Shown here: piece by piece, positions 44,117 to 55,674 of the stretch
How the letters are laid out: the number at the start of each line of letters is the position of its first letter
How positions within the stretch are numbered: position 1 is the first letter of the stretch
Assembly: GCA_050084985.1 (NCBI GenBank)
Contig: JBITNC010000001.1
Coordinates: forward strand, 9,238,001-9,302,000
Direction: 5' to 3'
DNA: 64,000 bases
Source: Nageia nagi
Lineage: Eukaryota > Pinophyta
Position numbers and translations under genes: made by a program
The notes under the pieces: generated by a model
Databases searched by the model: none
What the model saw: only the letters and a program-made list of their open reading frames with translations
Told to the model about the DNA's origin: nothing

Positions 44117-46275
44117 TTTTTTTTTTTTGATGGTTAAATAAATATTCTATTGAATCAGAAAAGAGTGTACATAGAAACTAAGTGCCTGTAAAGCCTGAAT
44201 ATACAAAATTTGGCATGTGGAGCTCACAGGCTGGGCGATGATTTTTACTGTCATTATAGCAGGGTGGTTTCCAGCTACAGGAACTGTAGCAGGGATTGGT
44301 GAGGCCCAAGTGATCAGATTTGTATCTGTAGCTACTATATATTTGTAACGGTTTGCTGTCCTAACATTGTGATGGAACTAGGATGACTTAGTTGCGGAGG
44401 AGTCTTGAGATTTGAAACGCCAGGCTGAGAGAATTGGCTGCCAGGGTCGAAGATTTGAGAGTTCAGAACATGAAACTTCATTTAAATCAGCGTGAGCCAT
44501 CCAAATATTAGCTAGGTGGTGGCTTATTTTGTCCCAAACTTTATCTGCAGATTGAGGTGTTCCTCGGAATATTCTGTTGTTTCTCTCCAACCAGATGTTC
44601 CAGGCTATCATGGCTGGAGCTGCACACCAAATCAGCAAAGGTATTTTCCTGGATTTTGGATAGGACCATGCTGAAAGAAGACCACCCATATCTGCTGGTA
44701 ACACCCAAGATAGAGAGAAGATATGGAGAAACGTACTCCAGATGGTTGAAGCGTAAGGGCAGTGGAGGAGAAGGTGAACCCCTGTCTCTTCTGCCTCTCC
44801 ACACAGCACACATTTTGAAATCTCTGGCCAGCCACGTTTGAAAAGTTGATCTCCAGCAAGAAATTTGCCATGGACTGCCGCCCAAAGGAAGAATTGCGCT
44901 TTAGACCAGGCATTGGTTTTCCAAACTCTCGTCCACACTCTCGGATTCCCCCGGGCTTGTGTTGGTTCATCCAAGTATAGGTAAGCTGATTTGACAGAGT
45001 AGATTCCTGATTTAGTTGGTGACCAAATGATATGGTCTGCCTTAGCAGGCTTGAGCTGGTATAAGAGCAGTAACTCTTCTAGTGCACGTTGCTCCTCACT
45101 ATGATTACTAGTTGGCAAAGGTAGCCTCTTCCATTTTGGGACCCTGCTTCCATTTTCATATGCCCAATCATAATAACCAGAAATCTGATCACCCCAAAGC
45201 TGTTTTAGGATGTGTTTAATATGTGTAAACTGATCATGTTGGGATAGTGGTATCTCTAACAGCCAGGCATCTTCCCATAAATCAACCTTCTGACCCACTC
45301 CCATATCCCATTTCTGAAAACGAAGCATTAATGAGCAAGCTTTCCTAAGACCGTTCCAGATCATAGACCCATGATGACAGTTTTGGGCAGTGAAAATTCT
45401 TACCGGATCTAATTGGTCTAGATACTTTGTTCTCAGAGCTAAGCTCCACACTGAGTTGGGATTGCTATAACATCTCCATACAAGTTTGCCCAAAAGAGCC
45501 TTGTTCATTGTGCGCAGACATTTGATTCCTAGGCCCCTGCTTTTGAGTTAGAACACACAATTTTCCATTCCACAAGATGAAATTTCTTATCTTCAGAGGA
45601 TCCCTGCCAAAGAAAGTTCCTCATGATCCTCTCTAAGTGGTTTAGAATCTCGTTTGGAATCCAAAAGATACTAATTCAAAAGATGTGGAGAGCGTTCAAC
45701 ACTGATTTAATCTTGACAAGTCTACCTGAGGCAGATAGCCATTTGGTTTTCCAGCTTGCTAATTTGGATAGAAATTTTGCCTTAATGGAGTCCCAAAAAT
45801 TTCCAAGATTGCCACTTTGGAAAAGTGGTAAGCCTAAATAAGTACTAGGCAAGGAGTCTTGAGTCATACCAGTGAGTCGAGTCATAAGCCATAGAAAGGG
45901 AGGGGGCATGTTTACACCATACAATTTGGATTTGGTGTAGTGTACAGCTTGACCAGGAGCTATTTCGTAGGTATTGAGCAACCTCTTTAATTTATGAATT
46001 TCTTGGATGGATGGATACATTGTGAGAAGTGTATCATCAGCAAATTGTGACTGGGTGATTGGAGGGCATGAATTGGTGATTCGGAGACCTTTGATCTGCC
46101 CTGAGTGTTGCAAATGACTTAGACCCCTACCTAGAATCTCAGCCACAACGATGAATAAGTAAGGTGAGAGGGGGTCACCTTGGCGAAGGCCTTGAGAGCT
46201 CTTAAAAAAAACCTTGTGCACTGCCATTGATAAGAATTGAGAAAGATGGGTTGCCAATAAGAGCAGAAATTGGAA
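44117..46275 (-). mobile_element. L1-type LINE, 3' half
   Basis: A run of 12 T at 44117-44128 is the poly(A) tail in element sense. It is preceded by about 250 bp of 3' untranslated sequence and the ORF2 C-terminus. The coding match ends at about 46276, within the reverse transcriptase. The 5' half of an L1-type LINE lies beyond it in the opposite orientation (47233-48840). No target-site duplication could be found. Confidence 0.75.
44378..46275 (-). pseudogene. LINE ORF2: reverse transcriptase end and zinc-binding domain
   Basis: From the right, the frames read ISALIGNPSFSILINGSAQG, GLRQGDPLSPYLF, QFADDTLL (the catalytic F/YADD box near 46050) and LPSTYLGLPLF. After frame changes near 45670 and 45520 come FHLVEWKIVC, NKALLGKLVWR and the plant zf-RVT domain. 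That domain shows WSKAQFFLWAAVHGKFLAGD, CVLCGEAEETGVHLLLHC and WNIWLERNNRIFRG. The 376-codon stretch 45508-44378 is uninterrupted. The loss of everything before the GLRQGD region and several frameshifts make it inactive. Confidence 0.88.
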
Positions 46276-47023
46276 TGACTCATTTCTGATTTTTACACAA
46301 CAATTGGATACTCAAACACAGAAATTAGCACAAATGTTGCGCCGCAATTAGAAAAATCAGTCAGGATAGAATTGTATTAATTTTTGAATGGATATAATGA
46401 AAGAACATCCATATGGTACTCAAATATGAACATAAAATGAACCGGAAAACTCCCTAGAGTGGGATAAACCCCCCTTAGGGTTTCTTTTAAGTCAAAAAAA
46501 CACAAAAATCTGGCTGAATATTGCTCACAAAGCTGGATATCCCTTCTAGGGCAGCAAGGGCACAAAACACAATAGCAAAAATCACCACAAACTGGTTGGA
46601 TTTCTTCCACAGCAATTTCAAGTGACTGAGGGCACATCTTCTTAGTTTGCAAATGCAACAGCAAGGTTCATCTCTTGTCAACTACAAATGCCTCCAACAG
46701 AGCTAGGGCACATCTCCTAAACAATGGTGGAGTTTGAGTGGGGCGCAACCTTCCTCAAGAAACCTAGGGTTTCAGATACAAAGTCATATAATAGCAAATA
46801 CATATATCAAAATGGGATGCTCTATCCTCTTATATAGCTTGAGGATCTAATTTCAAGTTGACATCCCCAAACCCTAATTTGACTTAAATTGCCTTATTAC
46901 AACATAAAGAAATAAAACATAAATGAAAATAACTTAATGTTATGTCTCCTAGTCACATGAGCCCCTTTTCGCTTTCATGATTAAGTGTAGGAGGCATTTA
47001 CAAAAATATTTATTTTTGGGACA
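46276..47023 (-). other. Spacer between LINE halves; possible solo LTR
   Basis: On the minus strand it runs TGTCCCAAAAATAA to GAGTCA, TG...CA ends like an LTR. It has TATA-like words and CCCTAA motifs but no matching flank duplication (TGGAA versus TTATA). It could equally be LINE 5' untranslated sequence. Confidence 0.3.
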
Positions 47024-47232
47024 TTATAGAAAAATCCAGTTGATCCAACCATTTGTGAACCCCAATTTCTGGAGGAAATGGTGTTTGGACCAGGGGGTAC
47101 ATCTGGCCCCCTGAAACTTCATCCTATCGTGATGCAGTGAGACAAAGTGCACCAAACCCTAGCCATGGTCCGATTTCCCACCCCAAATTCCGCAAAGTTT
47201 GATGGATAGCCAACGATCAATGTAAAACTGAA

Positions 47233-48836
47233 TTGGGATGTTTGAAGGCCACAACTGAGACCCCAGAAATCATAGTAAGAAGCGAGAAAGTTAAGCGAGG
47301 TGTTGAAATGCCTGAATCTTGTGGGCTCATATACAAGTTTTTGAGCATCCATATGCCTCCAAGGGCGATCAAAGAATGGGTCTCCCATGCATGGGAAACT
47401 AGAGGTGAGGTTTCCTTAAGTTTCTTTTCTAATGGATTTTTCTTGGCACTTTTTGCTACTGAGATAGATAAAGATATGGTGTTCCAAGGAGGCCCTTGTT
47501 TTCAGGGAAAAGCAGGTCTTTTCACGAAACCATGGCATAAGGGTTTTAAACCAGATGAGGAAACCCCATCATCTGCACCAGTATGGGTCAGACTACTTGA
47601 TATGCCACTAGAACATTGGAATGAAGACACATTCGAACTCATAGGGAATACTTTAGGTACATTTATGGGGATTTCTGAGAAAACTACAGAGTTTGAAACT
47701 GTTACTTATGCTTGCATTTGTGTCCAGTTTAACCTTCATTCTCCATTACCTGCCCAAGTTAAAATAAACCTCCCTGATGAAGACTTGTCTTGGGTTCAAG
47801 CTCTAGACTATGAAAATATTCCTTTTCGTTGTCGAGTGTGTACTGAGTATGGACATCTTGCCCATGCTTGCCCTTTCTCTCAAGCACTAGCATCTACCGT
47901 GGAAGGAAACACAAAAGGCTTCCAAACTACTAAGCGCAGACCCCAGCAAGTAAGGAGACACAACCCCTCTCTCTCCAATGGAGAATCAAGTCGTTTCCAT
48001 ATCTTACAACTAAATGATCAGGTTGAAGGCACAGAGCCTACCCTCCCAGAAACTCAGGCTAGTACACAGAAGAAAGAAGTACTCATGGCAACATATATCA
48101 AGTCAGACAAGCAAGACAATAATCTACATGGGGACAGCTTTCAGGACAACCTCTCTCTTTCCCACAAGCCTCAACCAGTTCAAGCAAATTTCGCCCATAC
48201 CCACGAGTCTCCATCAGCCCAGGAAAATCCCTCTCATACACAAACGATTCAACCAGACTGGGATTTTCCCCTCCAAGAAATGGATATCAACATGGAAGAC
48301 TTCCATAGCAAACAACTAGCTGATGCAATCGCAGATGACAATCTTGTTATGGGCTCCTTTGGCTATTTTCAAAAATATGCCTTAAAGGGCCCAACAATAA
48401 AACAGAGCATTAATTCTTTGCGAGTAACAAACTCAGGTAAGGGAAGAAAGAAAGGCCGACCCCCAAATAATGTGAAACAAACACAAGCAGCATTAGCAGG
48501 TATTGAGGAAGGTAGTCAGGCTCAAATAGCGCACATTTTGGCTGCCAAAATACCTCATGTTTCCCCTTGGAATACCAGGGGTCTTCACGATCCTACCAAA
48601 TATAGAAAGGTAAGAGCTCTAGTTCGCCTAGTTAAACCTTCTGCTCTTTTGATTCAGGAATCAAAAATGTTGGCATCAGATGTTGACAAGTTTCGGATGA
48701 AATTTTGGCCAAGAAGCTTCTTTTTTGCAAGTGACTCTAATGGTCAATCAGGTGGATTGATCTTCTTACGGGACAACTCCAAGTTATCTTGCTCACTTGA
48801 TTTTGTAGGTGCCTCATGGATGGCAGTCTTAGCCCA
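47233..48836 (+). pseudogene. LINE ORF1 (DUF4283/zinc knuckle) and start of ORF2 endonuclease
   Basis: The frame is open from about 47233; the first in-frame ATG is 47308. A DUF4283-type domain (EVSLSFFSNGFFLALFATE, PVWVRLLDMPLEHWNEDTF) is followed near residue 200 by the CCHC_4 knuckle FRCRVCTEYGHLAHACP. A Ser/Gln/His-rich tail comes next, and then in the same frame the start of an APE-type endonuclease (SPWNTRGLHDPTKYRKVRAL, LLIQESKM). Normally ORF1 and ORF2 are separate, so the continuous frame may reflect a lost stop or a small deletion. The match ends near 48836 in the middle of the endonuclease. The strand is opposite to the ORF2 remainder at 44378-46275. Confidence 0.85.
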
Positions 48837-48966
48837 AAGTTCTAAGGTTTATCGGTCGATTAATTTAAAGAAAGTTCAATGCCCTGTATGTCAGGATTTT
48901 AGAATACAAGGACACTACACCAAAAGTTACCATAATGTGCCTATCGATGACCTTGCAGTTCTTTGA
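48837..48966 (+). other. Short Cys/His-containing frame after the LINE break
   Basis: The LINE frame continues through 43 codons unrelated to the endonuclease and ends at 48966. It contains CPVCQDFRIQGHYTKSYH, a possible C-x2-C...H zinc motif. It may be chance, or the last exon of a host gene. Confidence 0.2.
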
Positions 48967-50269
48967 CTTTCTCACAAATTATTCTGAGTTCTTTGTAAGT
49001 GACATTATTTGATCAACCAAGTGCTTAAAGTTTCTCATCTACCAAATATTTAGCAAGTTCATATTGTAGGATGGTGATGTTAATGGATGAGGAAGAATAC
49101 AAATTTGCAATACTTCCTGCTTCCTGTTCTATCTTGCTTTAGTTTCAACCTGATTTCTCGCTTTTGACTGATTGAATACATGGTGTGAAATATCCAAACT
49201 GTGTTCTTCTCAGTCCAGAATCAAATGGCAAAGGGCTTATGTCAGGAAAAGGAATCAATTTGAGCAGTCTGATAAAATAGAAGTTCTTGAGTCCAAATGT
49301 AACTAATCTAAAGTTTTTTTGGTGGCCTATGAATCTTATATTCTATTTCTTAAGATTGTTAGATAGCAAGTGTAACTGAAGTGAAGACCAAGGGTCATTT
49401 CCAGCCTCCATAATAGGATAGCATCATAGTATTTTGGTGTATATAGCTAGGTTTTTGTGGAGCTTGTTTTCCTTATTGTTTTTAGTAAAAGTTAATATAA
49501 GGCAGGCATTGATGTTTTGTGTTGTGTTACAAACTCTTATGTTTATGCATTGAGTGCTTTGTGATATGTTTTTTCTAAAGGTGTAAATGAGTGGTATTGT
49601 TTTGAGAAGACAAAGTGGTATTTTTAGGGCCTCATATATCTTTGTCACCACAATTGCATCTGGGCTTATACATTCATGGTCTTCTCATCTAGTGATGATA
49701 CTTTGATAGTCTTCTTACTCGGTTGACAATCTTGTTCATGGGGTTCACATTGAGTATCTTGTAGCTTACTATGGATACAAGAGGTCAAACATTTTTGTAT
49801 GGTATTCATGATTGTTGAGAACCATTGTCACATTCCTTTGTTTCTGTGATGATGACAATATTCTACATGTTTTTCAATTGTTTAGCACCACACTTCTTTA
49901 TTGGAAATCTTACTCCTTGGTGGTCTAGCATTCTTCAATACTCACATTACCTTTGTTTGCTTTGAGGGTGACAATATTATGCATGCTTTTTAATTCTTTT
50001 AGTACCACTTCTTTATTGGAAATGTTGCTTTGGGATGGTCTAGCCTTCTTTAATACTTAGTACACAGTCCTGGAGAATATTTTCCATTACATTTTCAGGA
50101 AGGGATTTGATAGCTGCCTCAATACCCCAAATAAATATTTCGTAAGGATGGTGCTTGGTAGTGACTATGTTATACCTTCATGATCTACATTGTAATATAA
50201 GGATCTTGCACAAACCAATAATACTAAAAATCTTATTGTTTAACAAGGTATTGGGCTAAATTTATAACA
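48967..50269 (-). other. Non-coding; right part probably a copia LTR
   Basis: No gene is recognisable. At 50269 the sequence ...TTTATAACA meets TTCTCCCTTTG. Read on minus this is a polypurine tract (CAAAGGGAGAA) followed by an LTR start TGTTATAAATTTAGCCC, so an LTR should extend left from 50269. Its left end is unclear. Confidence 0.4.
49835..50070. repeat. About 120-bp tandem duplication
   Basis: Two adjacent diverged copies share the words GACAATATT, CTTCTTTATTGGAAAT, GGTCTAGC and CTTCTT-AATACT. Confidence 0.7.
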
Positions 50270-51260
50270 TTCTCCCTTTGAATTAATGCTAAACATACCT
50301 ATGGTTGTGGATTCTTGGAACTTAGATGTCCAACACAATCCAATACAAGTTTTAGACCAAAGAATTCAACCATTGATCTTTTGGTAATGCTTAAGAGTAG
50401 CTATTTATAAAATATGGCGAAAAAGTAATGCTACTTGTTTATGCTTAGTAGATTTTGCTAAGGTTTTTTGACTCATTGCCAAGAAACTTACAGGAAAAGA
50501 TGGTGGAATTTATAGTTTCTATCAAGTGGATATCAGTAAATTTGCACCTTGTTGGGGGCTTTTTCTTTCCTACCCTGCTGATAGGCAATTTAGCTTGCAA
50601 GGCTTATGGAAGACACCAACACCTAGGTGGTAGGGCGTGACCCCTACCCGCTATGAGAACTGGTTACCTCAAAGGTCTCATGATGAGATGTGCAATAAGT
50701 TACTCAGGAGATTGGTTAAGATGTTTAAAGTTGTTTCCAACTCAAATGTACTTTGTTAATCAAGGACTCAAAGTGTCCCTATCTTTAGAAAATGGTTATT
50801 TATAAAAAAAAGGTAAAAATCGGGTTGCAAAAGCCGCAAAAAAAAGTGAAAAATAAAAGAAAAAGGTAGATTAGATGATGGTATATGAGCTGGACGCAAG
50901 TGCGTATGGTCTCGCCAACTGGTGTAAGGATTGGGATCTACTTCCTTAGAGCTTGATACAAGTTCCACACACTACTTATCCTTATCACTAGCCAACTACA
51001 CGAATGGACTAGTGCAAGGAGCAACTTGAAATGAACCAAGCAACTTGAGCAAAATAAGATAGCAATATCATTCATCCACTGGATTCAATAATGCATTCAA
51101 CACACTTTCATGGTTTCCATAATGAGATCATTCACCATTCAATTGCTTGAGATAATACCACATTCACAAATGGAGCAACTTGTATAATTGGAAGTAAAAG
51201 TTAAGTTTCTCACAAGTGCAAAAAATGTCTAATCCTCCCCTTACAAATGAGCCTATGAAG

Positions 51261-51271
51261 GGTACTTATAG
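51261..51271 (-). promoter_or_regulatory. TATA box P2, 3' LTR of Tat-like element
   Basis: The minus strand reads CTATAAGTACC, conserved at 61773-61783 in the other LTR, about 720 bp before the LTR 3' end. Confidence 0.5.
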
Positions 51272-51443
51272 GTTTCAAAGCACATATCATTAAATGTGGC
51301 ATTGCCCTACAACAACAAAAACCCTAAACTAACGTAACAGAAAGCTCATGAGGTAACTGAAGAGCCATACAAGTTTTGACACTTACTGACAAAAGCATCA
51401 AATGAAAATTACTCTACTTATGCATTTTATCATATTTGAAAGG

Positions 51444-52066
51444 TCATCCTTTCAGTAGCTGACTCCACTCAGCATTTGTAATGCCGAAATTCCTATAGCC
51501 GTGGTTGATGAACGTGAGCTTGAGAAACTCTCCTTGTAGCACCTTAAGCATCAAATTGATCTTATGGCAGTATCTGTCTATTACTTTAGAAGTCTACTCC
51601 ATCTTATTCCACCAAATGGTTAATGACCTGTCATGCTCAATAACTTTGTCTTTCCTGATGAGGTTGATGTCCTTAATCTGCAAGAGTTCTTCAATCGGGT
51701 TCTTGGTCTCTTGGATGACCTCATCTGCATTCCTAGCTTGACCATCTTCATTGTACGGCTCAGGTGTTTCTGGAAAATAGTGCAACCTATCTTGGGATTT
51801 CTCTTTCTCTGGCCTTTGTTGCTCCTACTGGAAAGCAACCCTGGATCATGCAGCTAATCAAATGTATCCTTTCAAGCGTATCGTATATTTTGAAAATGAT
51901 GCTTTGGTTTCCTGATCTGCTCTACTTGCTTGTTGCATTTGAGTGGGAACATGCGACCCATATTACCTTTCGAAAAGTCCTCAAATATAGCCTCAAATTG
52001 TTTCCCTAGGCCTTTGTTGTCATCTGGCAAGATTTCATGAAGTTGAAACACCTCTCTTGGTCGCAC
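51444..52066 (-). pseudogene. LTR-internal ORF, 3' LTR of Tat-like element
   Basis: RPREVFQLHEILPDD opens the frame. The ATG of the other LTR is GTG here. After a frameshift near 51850 the main stretch reads NADEVIQETKNPIEELLQIK, then a stop, then YRNFGITNAEWSQLLKG ending at 51444. The last block matches the GL4 C-terminus (SYGLTSKEWNSA). Only the C-terminal part of the GL4 protein is represented; there is no counterpart of the GL1/GL4 N-terminal domain. A six-triplet upstream ORF (52105-52088) precedes it. Confidence 0.55.
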
Positions 52067-52129
52067 GGTTTTACTCTTAAGGCTTAGTCACTTGATTCCA
52101 ATCATGCGACTTCCTACAACCTCAACGTT

Positions 52130-52140
52130 CCTCTATATAG
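52130..52140 (-). promoter_or_regulatory. TATA box P1, 3' LTR of Tat-like element
   Basis: The minus strand reads CTATATAGAGG, with the LTR-internal frame about 65 bp downstream and the repeat array upstream. Confidence 0.5.
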
Positions 52141-52369
52141 CCTTTTCATATCACTTGTCAACAATATGGAAACTACCCATGTGTCGGATCTCTAGGTTGC
52201 ACATTTTGATGGTCATACATTGGTCGCTTAGTTTGATGGTCATGCAACTTGCATATTGGTGGAAATATGCGACCACCCTTTTGTCACTTGAAAATGGCAT
52301 AAAATGAAGTCCCCTCTTGCTTTTACAGGTTTTTGATACCACTGGTCACTTCTATGCTAACTGGAGTTC

Positions 52370-53250
52370 CTTTGTAGCTTAGTCGCATGGTTCATGCCTT
52401 GGTTGCTCAGTTTCATGTGCATGCATCTTGCATTGAGGCTGAAGCATGCGATCACCCCTTTTACGACTTAGAATTTGCACAATGTGAGAACCCCACCTTT
52501 TATAGGTTCTGATGCCACTTGTCACTTCCTGGCTAATTGGGTCCCTTTTTCAACTTGGTCTTGCGTTTTTGACATGATGCCTTGGTCACACATTTTAGAA
52601 GGCATGCCTTAGTCGCGCTTTTTAGAGGGATTGCCTTAGTCGCGCTTTTTAGAGGGAATGCCTTGGTCACTTGTTTTAAGAAACATGCCTATTCCATCTT
52701 CCTCAAAACATGCTACCAACTAATTTGAGTATGCCTTGGTCGCGCATTTCAGACATGATGCCTTGGTCACTCATTTTAAAGGGAATGCCTTGGTTGTGCG
52801 TTTTAAGAGACATGCCTATTCCATCTTCCTCAAAACATGTGACCAACTAATTTGAGTATGCCTTGGTCGTGCATTTCGGACATTATGCCTTAGTCGCGCA
52901 TTTCGGAGGGAATGCCTTGGTTGTGCATTTTAAGAGACATGCCTATTCCATCTTCCTCAAAACATGTGACCAACTAATTTGAGTATATCATGGTCATGCG
53001 TTTTAGAGGGAATGCCTTGGTCGCACGGTTTGAAGGTGATGCAAATTGCATTGTAGTGAAAACATGCAACCAACTAAAACCTTGCATTTTTCTTGCTCAA
53101 ATGGGGTTCAAGCTTCCTTTTATGGATTCATGAGACATGTGTCACCTTCCAATGCTCCTCTAGGTTCATTCTTTCTAGGTCGCACGGTTTAGAGGGAATG
53201 CCTTGGTCGCACTGTTTGAAGGTGATGCAAATTGCATCCTAGTGAAAACA
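52370..53250 (-). repeat. U3 repeat array of the 3' LTR
   Basis: Three 127-bp units carry CATGCCTATTCCATCTTCC at 52684, 52811 and 52938, surrounded by many GGTCGC-type and TGCGACC/TGTGACC words. Examples are GTCGCATGG at 52383 and GCATGCGATC about 60 bp later. It resembles the GL4 array in motif and in position upstream of P1. Confidence 0.75.
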
Positions 53251-53667
53251 TGTGATCAAGCCTAAACTTCACATTTTTTTGCAAATTCCACTTTTTGAGC
53301 CTTGTTTGTGACCTTCTAAATGATTGGGACCTATCATGGCCTTGTTCACTTACTTGTTTTAGGTCTATGGTGTTTTAGGGTCATATTTGGGTCACAAAGT
53401 TTTGGAAGATGACTTCTTGCATTAGGATGAAAACATGCGACCTATATGAAACTTAGGATTTTTACAAGGAAATCGATATTATGTTCTCTTATCCTATACA
53501 AAAAACTAATGGCAACATCTTAATCAAATTGGGCCAAGGTTTAGGGTTGTGGTGTGTCTCTTCAATCTATTTCATTTCAAACCATTTTGAAGAGTTACAA
53601 CTCTCTTTTGCCAAAATAGGGTTCCCAAAATCGTAGGATTTTGGGGCGTGTTGTGTTAGGCACAATA

Positions 53668-54306
53668 AAGGCTAAAACAAAGCAACAACAAAATGATTGA
53701 GATAAGCTAAAAACAAAATAAGAACAAAACAATGGAACAAGTAGTTTTGACGATGGATGACAATAGATGCAGGACAAAACGACTTTGACATTCAAGGATC
53801 AAAACCTAAACAAGTGGATACATAGTGACTTGCTTCGTCCACAGGGAATAAGCCTATGTTAGCACCATCACTCACGGTTGCATTGTCGGTTTCATTAAAG
53901 TGAGTGGACTCTCATTGGCTATTCGAGTAGCCATCGGGACACCTGCGTTTCACTCCAAGTTCGGGGACATTGTGTTCATCCGAAGTGTCTGTTCCAACTG
54001 TAGTCTTCGGAGAAAAGGACTTCCCGCCCTTGAACTCGGTCACTCGATAGATGTGTTCGTTACCTATTACATCAAATAATCTTAGTTAGAATCACCCAAA
54101 GTGTTTGTTCCAACTGTAGTCTCTGGGTAAAAGGACGATCCGCCCTTTAGCTCGGTTGCTCTTTTGAAGATTCCCAATGATAGGGATTTCGAAGATCATT
54201 TTTTTTGTTTTTTGTACATATACATATTTTTTTGTATTTTATTATTTCTTTCTTTTTTTTTAATAAGAAAACTATTTGCACTATGATACATAGCTTCGGG
54301 CGAAGC
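53668..54306 (-). other. Spacer between integrase stop and 3' LTR
   Basis: About 640 bp without a frame. Two related words (TGTTCCAACTGTAGTCT with TCCGCCCTT/CCCGCCCTT) at 53988 and 54104 form a diverged about 115-bp tandem pair. I see no convincing polypurine tract at the LTR edge; the purine-rich minus-strand run near 54246-54262 is too far away. Confidence 0.5.
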
Positions 54307-55480
54307 TCATGGTTGAAAGTAGTGCTTAAGATGCTTGCAATTGATTGGTAAAGGCAATTCTTCACCAATGAAGCATCTCAACTTGAAGGTGGTCAAGCTT
54401 ACCATTGTAGCTATTTGAAAAGGGCCTAACCATAATCTATCATACCTGGCATGTTTGCCCTTATCTTCATGAGCTTTGTCCCACAAGAGGACAAGATCTT
54501 CAACTCGAAAACTCTTAACTTGTGTGTTGCGATCGAACCATCGCTTTGTTTCCAATTGCTGCTGGGTGAGATTCTAGAATGCTTGATCTCTCCTTTCTTC
54601 TAACTTTGCCTGTTGAACCAGTTGTGCCTCTAGTGTGTCATCGGTCTCTATGTAGTCCCTTACAAATTGCAGTGTTCCGATTTTGAGTTGTGTGGGGAAG
54701 ATTGGTTCTGCCCCATAAACAAGTTGAAATGGGCTCATCTTGAGTGCATTCTTGGTTTTGATACGATCAGCCCATAAGGCATACTTCAACTTACTAGTCC
54801 AATCTCTGGGGTTCTTATCCAACAATTTCTTCACGATGGTGAATAGATTGTTGTTAGTAAACTCAGCCAGACCGTTTCCTTGAGGGTAATAATTGGCTGA
54901 GAATGTTATGGAAATATTATGAGCTGAGACCCAATCCGGTAACTTGGTTGATTTGAATCCTGAACCGTTGTCACAAACTATAGAGAATGAAGTGCCAAAC
55001 CGGGTTAATATGTATTCTTCTAAGAATTGAATAACCACTTCAGATGTGGCTTTCTTTGTTGCAATAGCCTCGGTCCATCTTGTACAATAGTCTGTTGCAG
55101 TTAGGATGAATTGATGTCTCATTGAGGAATGGGGATTGATTACCCCTACGAAGTCAAGCCCCCATTTAGGAAATTGGTCGACTCCAAAACTAGTTGCAGG
55201 GGCATGCTTGAAAACATTTCTCTCCCTAACACGTTTTGACAATCGTGACAAGTCTTGGCATACTGATGAGCATCTTGGAATAGATAAGGCCAATAATAAC
55301 CGGCTTGGAGTATTTGATGTGCTATGGTGTTTCCTGGTGCATGACCGGTTCCACCTTCCTTGTTATGGAACTCCTCAAGGATCTTTTGGGCTTACTCCTT
55401 TTTTAAACGTTGTAGATATATTCCATGGAAATTTCTTTTGTAGAGGACCCCGTTTTTAATCATAAATCTTGCTACCTTAT
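54307..55480 (-). pseudogene. Integrase of the Tat-like element
   Basis: The N-terminal HHCC finger (GHAPGNTIAHQILQAGYYWP, then CHDC) reads near 55400-55250 in one frame. After a frameshift the core frame runs from 55293. It has D in LTATDYCTRWTE (near 55091), D in IVCDNGSGFKS (near 54971) and E in YYPQGNGLAEFTNN (near 54863), with 35 residues between the second and third, a complete DD35E triad. The C-terminal part (YDRLWLGPFQI, ELPLPINCKHLKHYF) ends at 54307. The core is intact for 320 codons, so it is the best preserved part of the element. Confidence 0.9.
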
Positions 55481-55674
55481 ACCTTAAGGTTCTCTTCTGA
55501 CCCAAAGAGAAAATTCAGGGGATAGGAACTTGAAGTGATATAACTTACAACATCTGTGTACCACGAATCTGATGAATTGGTGAGTTGGCAAATCTGAAAA
55601 GATGGGTCCATCTCACCATCTTGTGATCTTGGTGTTTTGCCATGCTGGCAGGATGCCAGAGTTTGAGTTAGTCC

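Larger units (their letters stand above)
50550..53667 (-). repeat. 3' LTR of the Tat-like element
   Basis: 3118 bp, TGTTGGGGGC to GGCACAATA on plus (the final CA is probably mutated). Compared with the 5' LTR it lacks about 235 bp near 51025 and about 78 bp near 51395. It has three 127-bp units where the other has five alternating units. Confidence 0.85.

Noticed and set aside
46276-47023. Definite solo LTR between the LINE halves
   Set aside because: Ends are TG...CA, but the flanking five bases do not match and no second copy exists here, so it is listed only as a possibility.
50455-50640. 61-codon plus-strand frame crossing the Tat LTR edge
   Set aside because: It joins flanking DNA and LTR sequence by chance; the LTR part is identical in the other LTR without any frame upstream.
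54246-54262. Polypurine tract of the Tat-like element
   Set aside because: It is purine-rich on the minus strand but lies about 580 bp from the LTR edge and is not followed by an LTR start.
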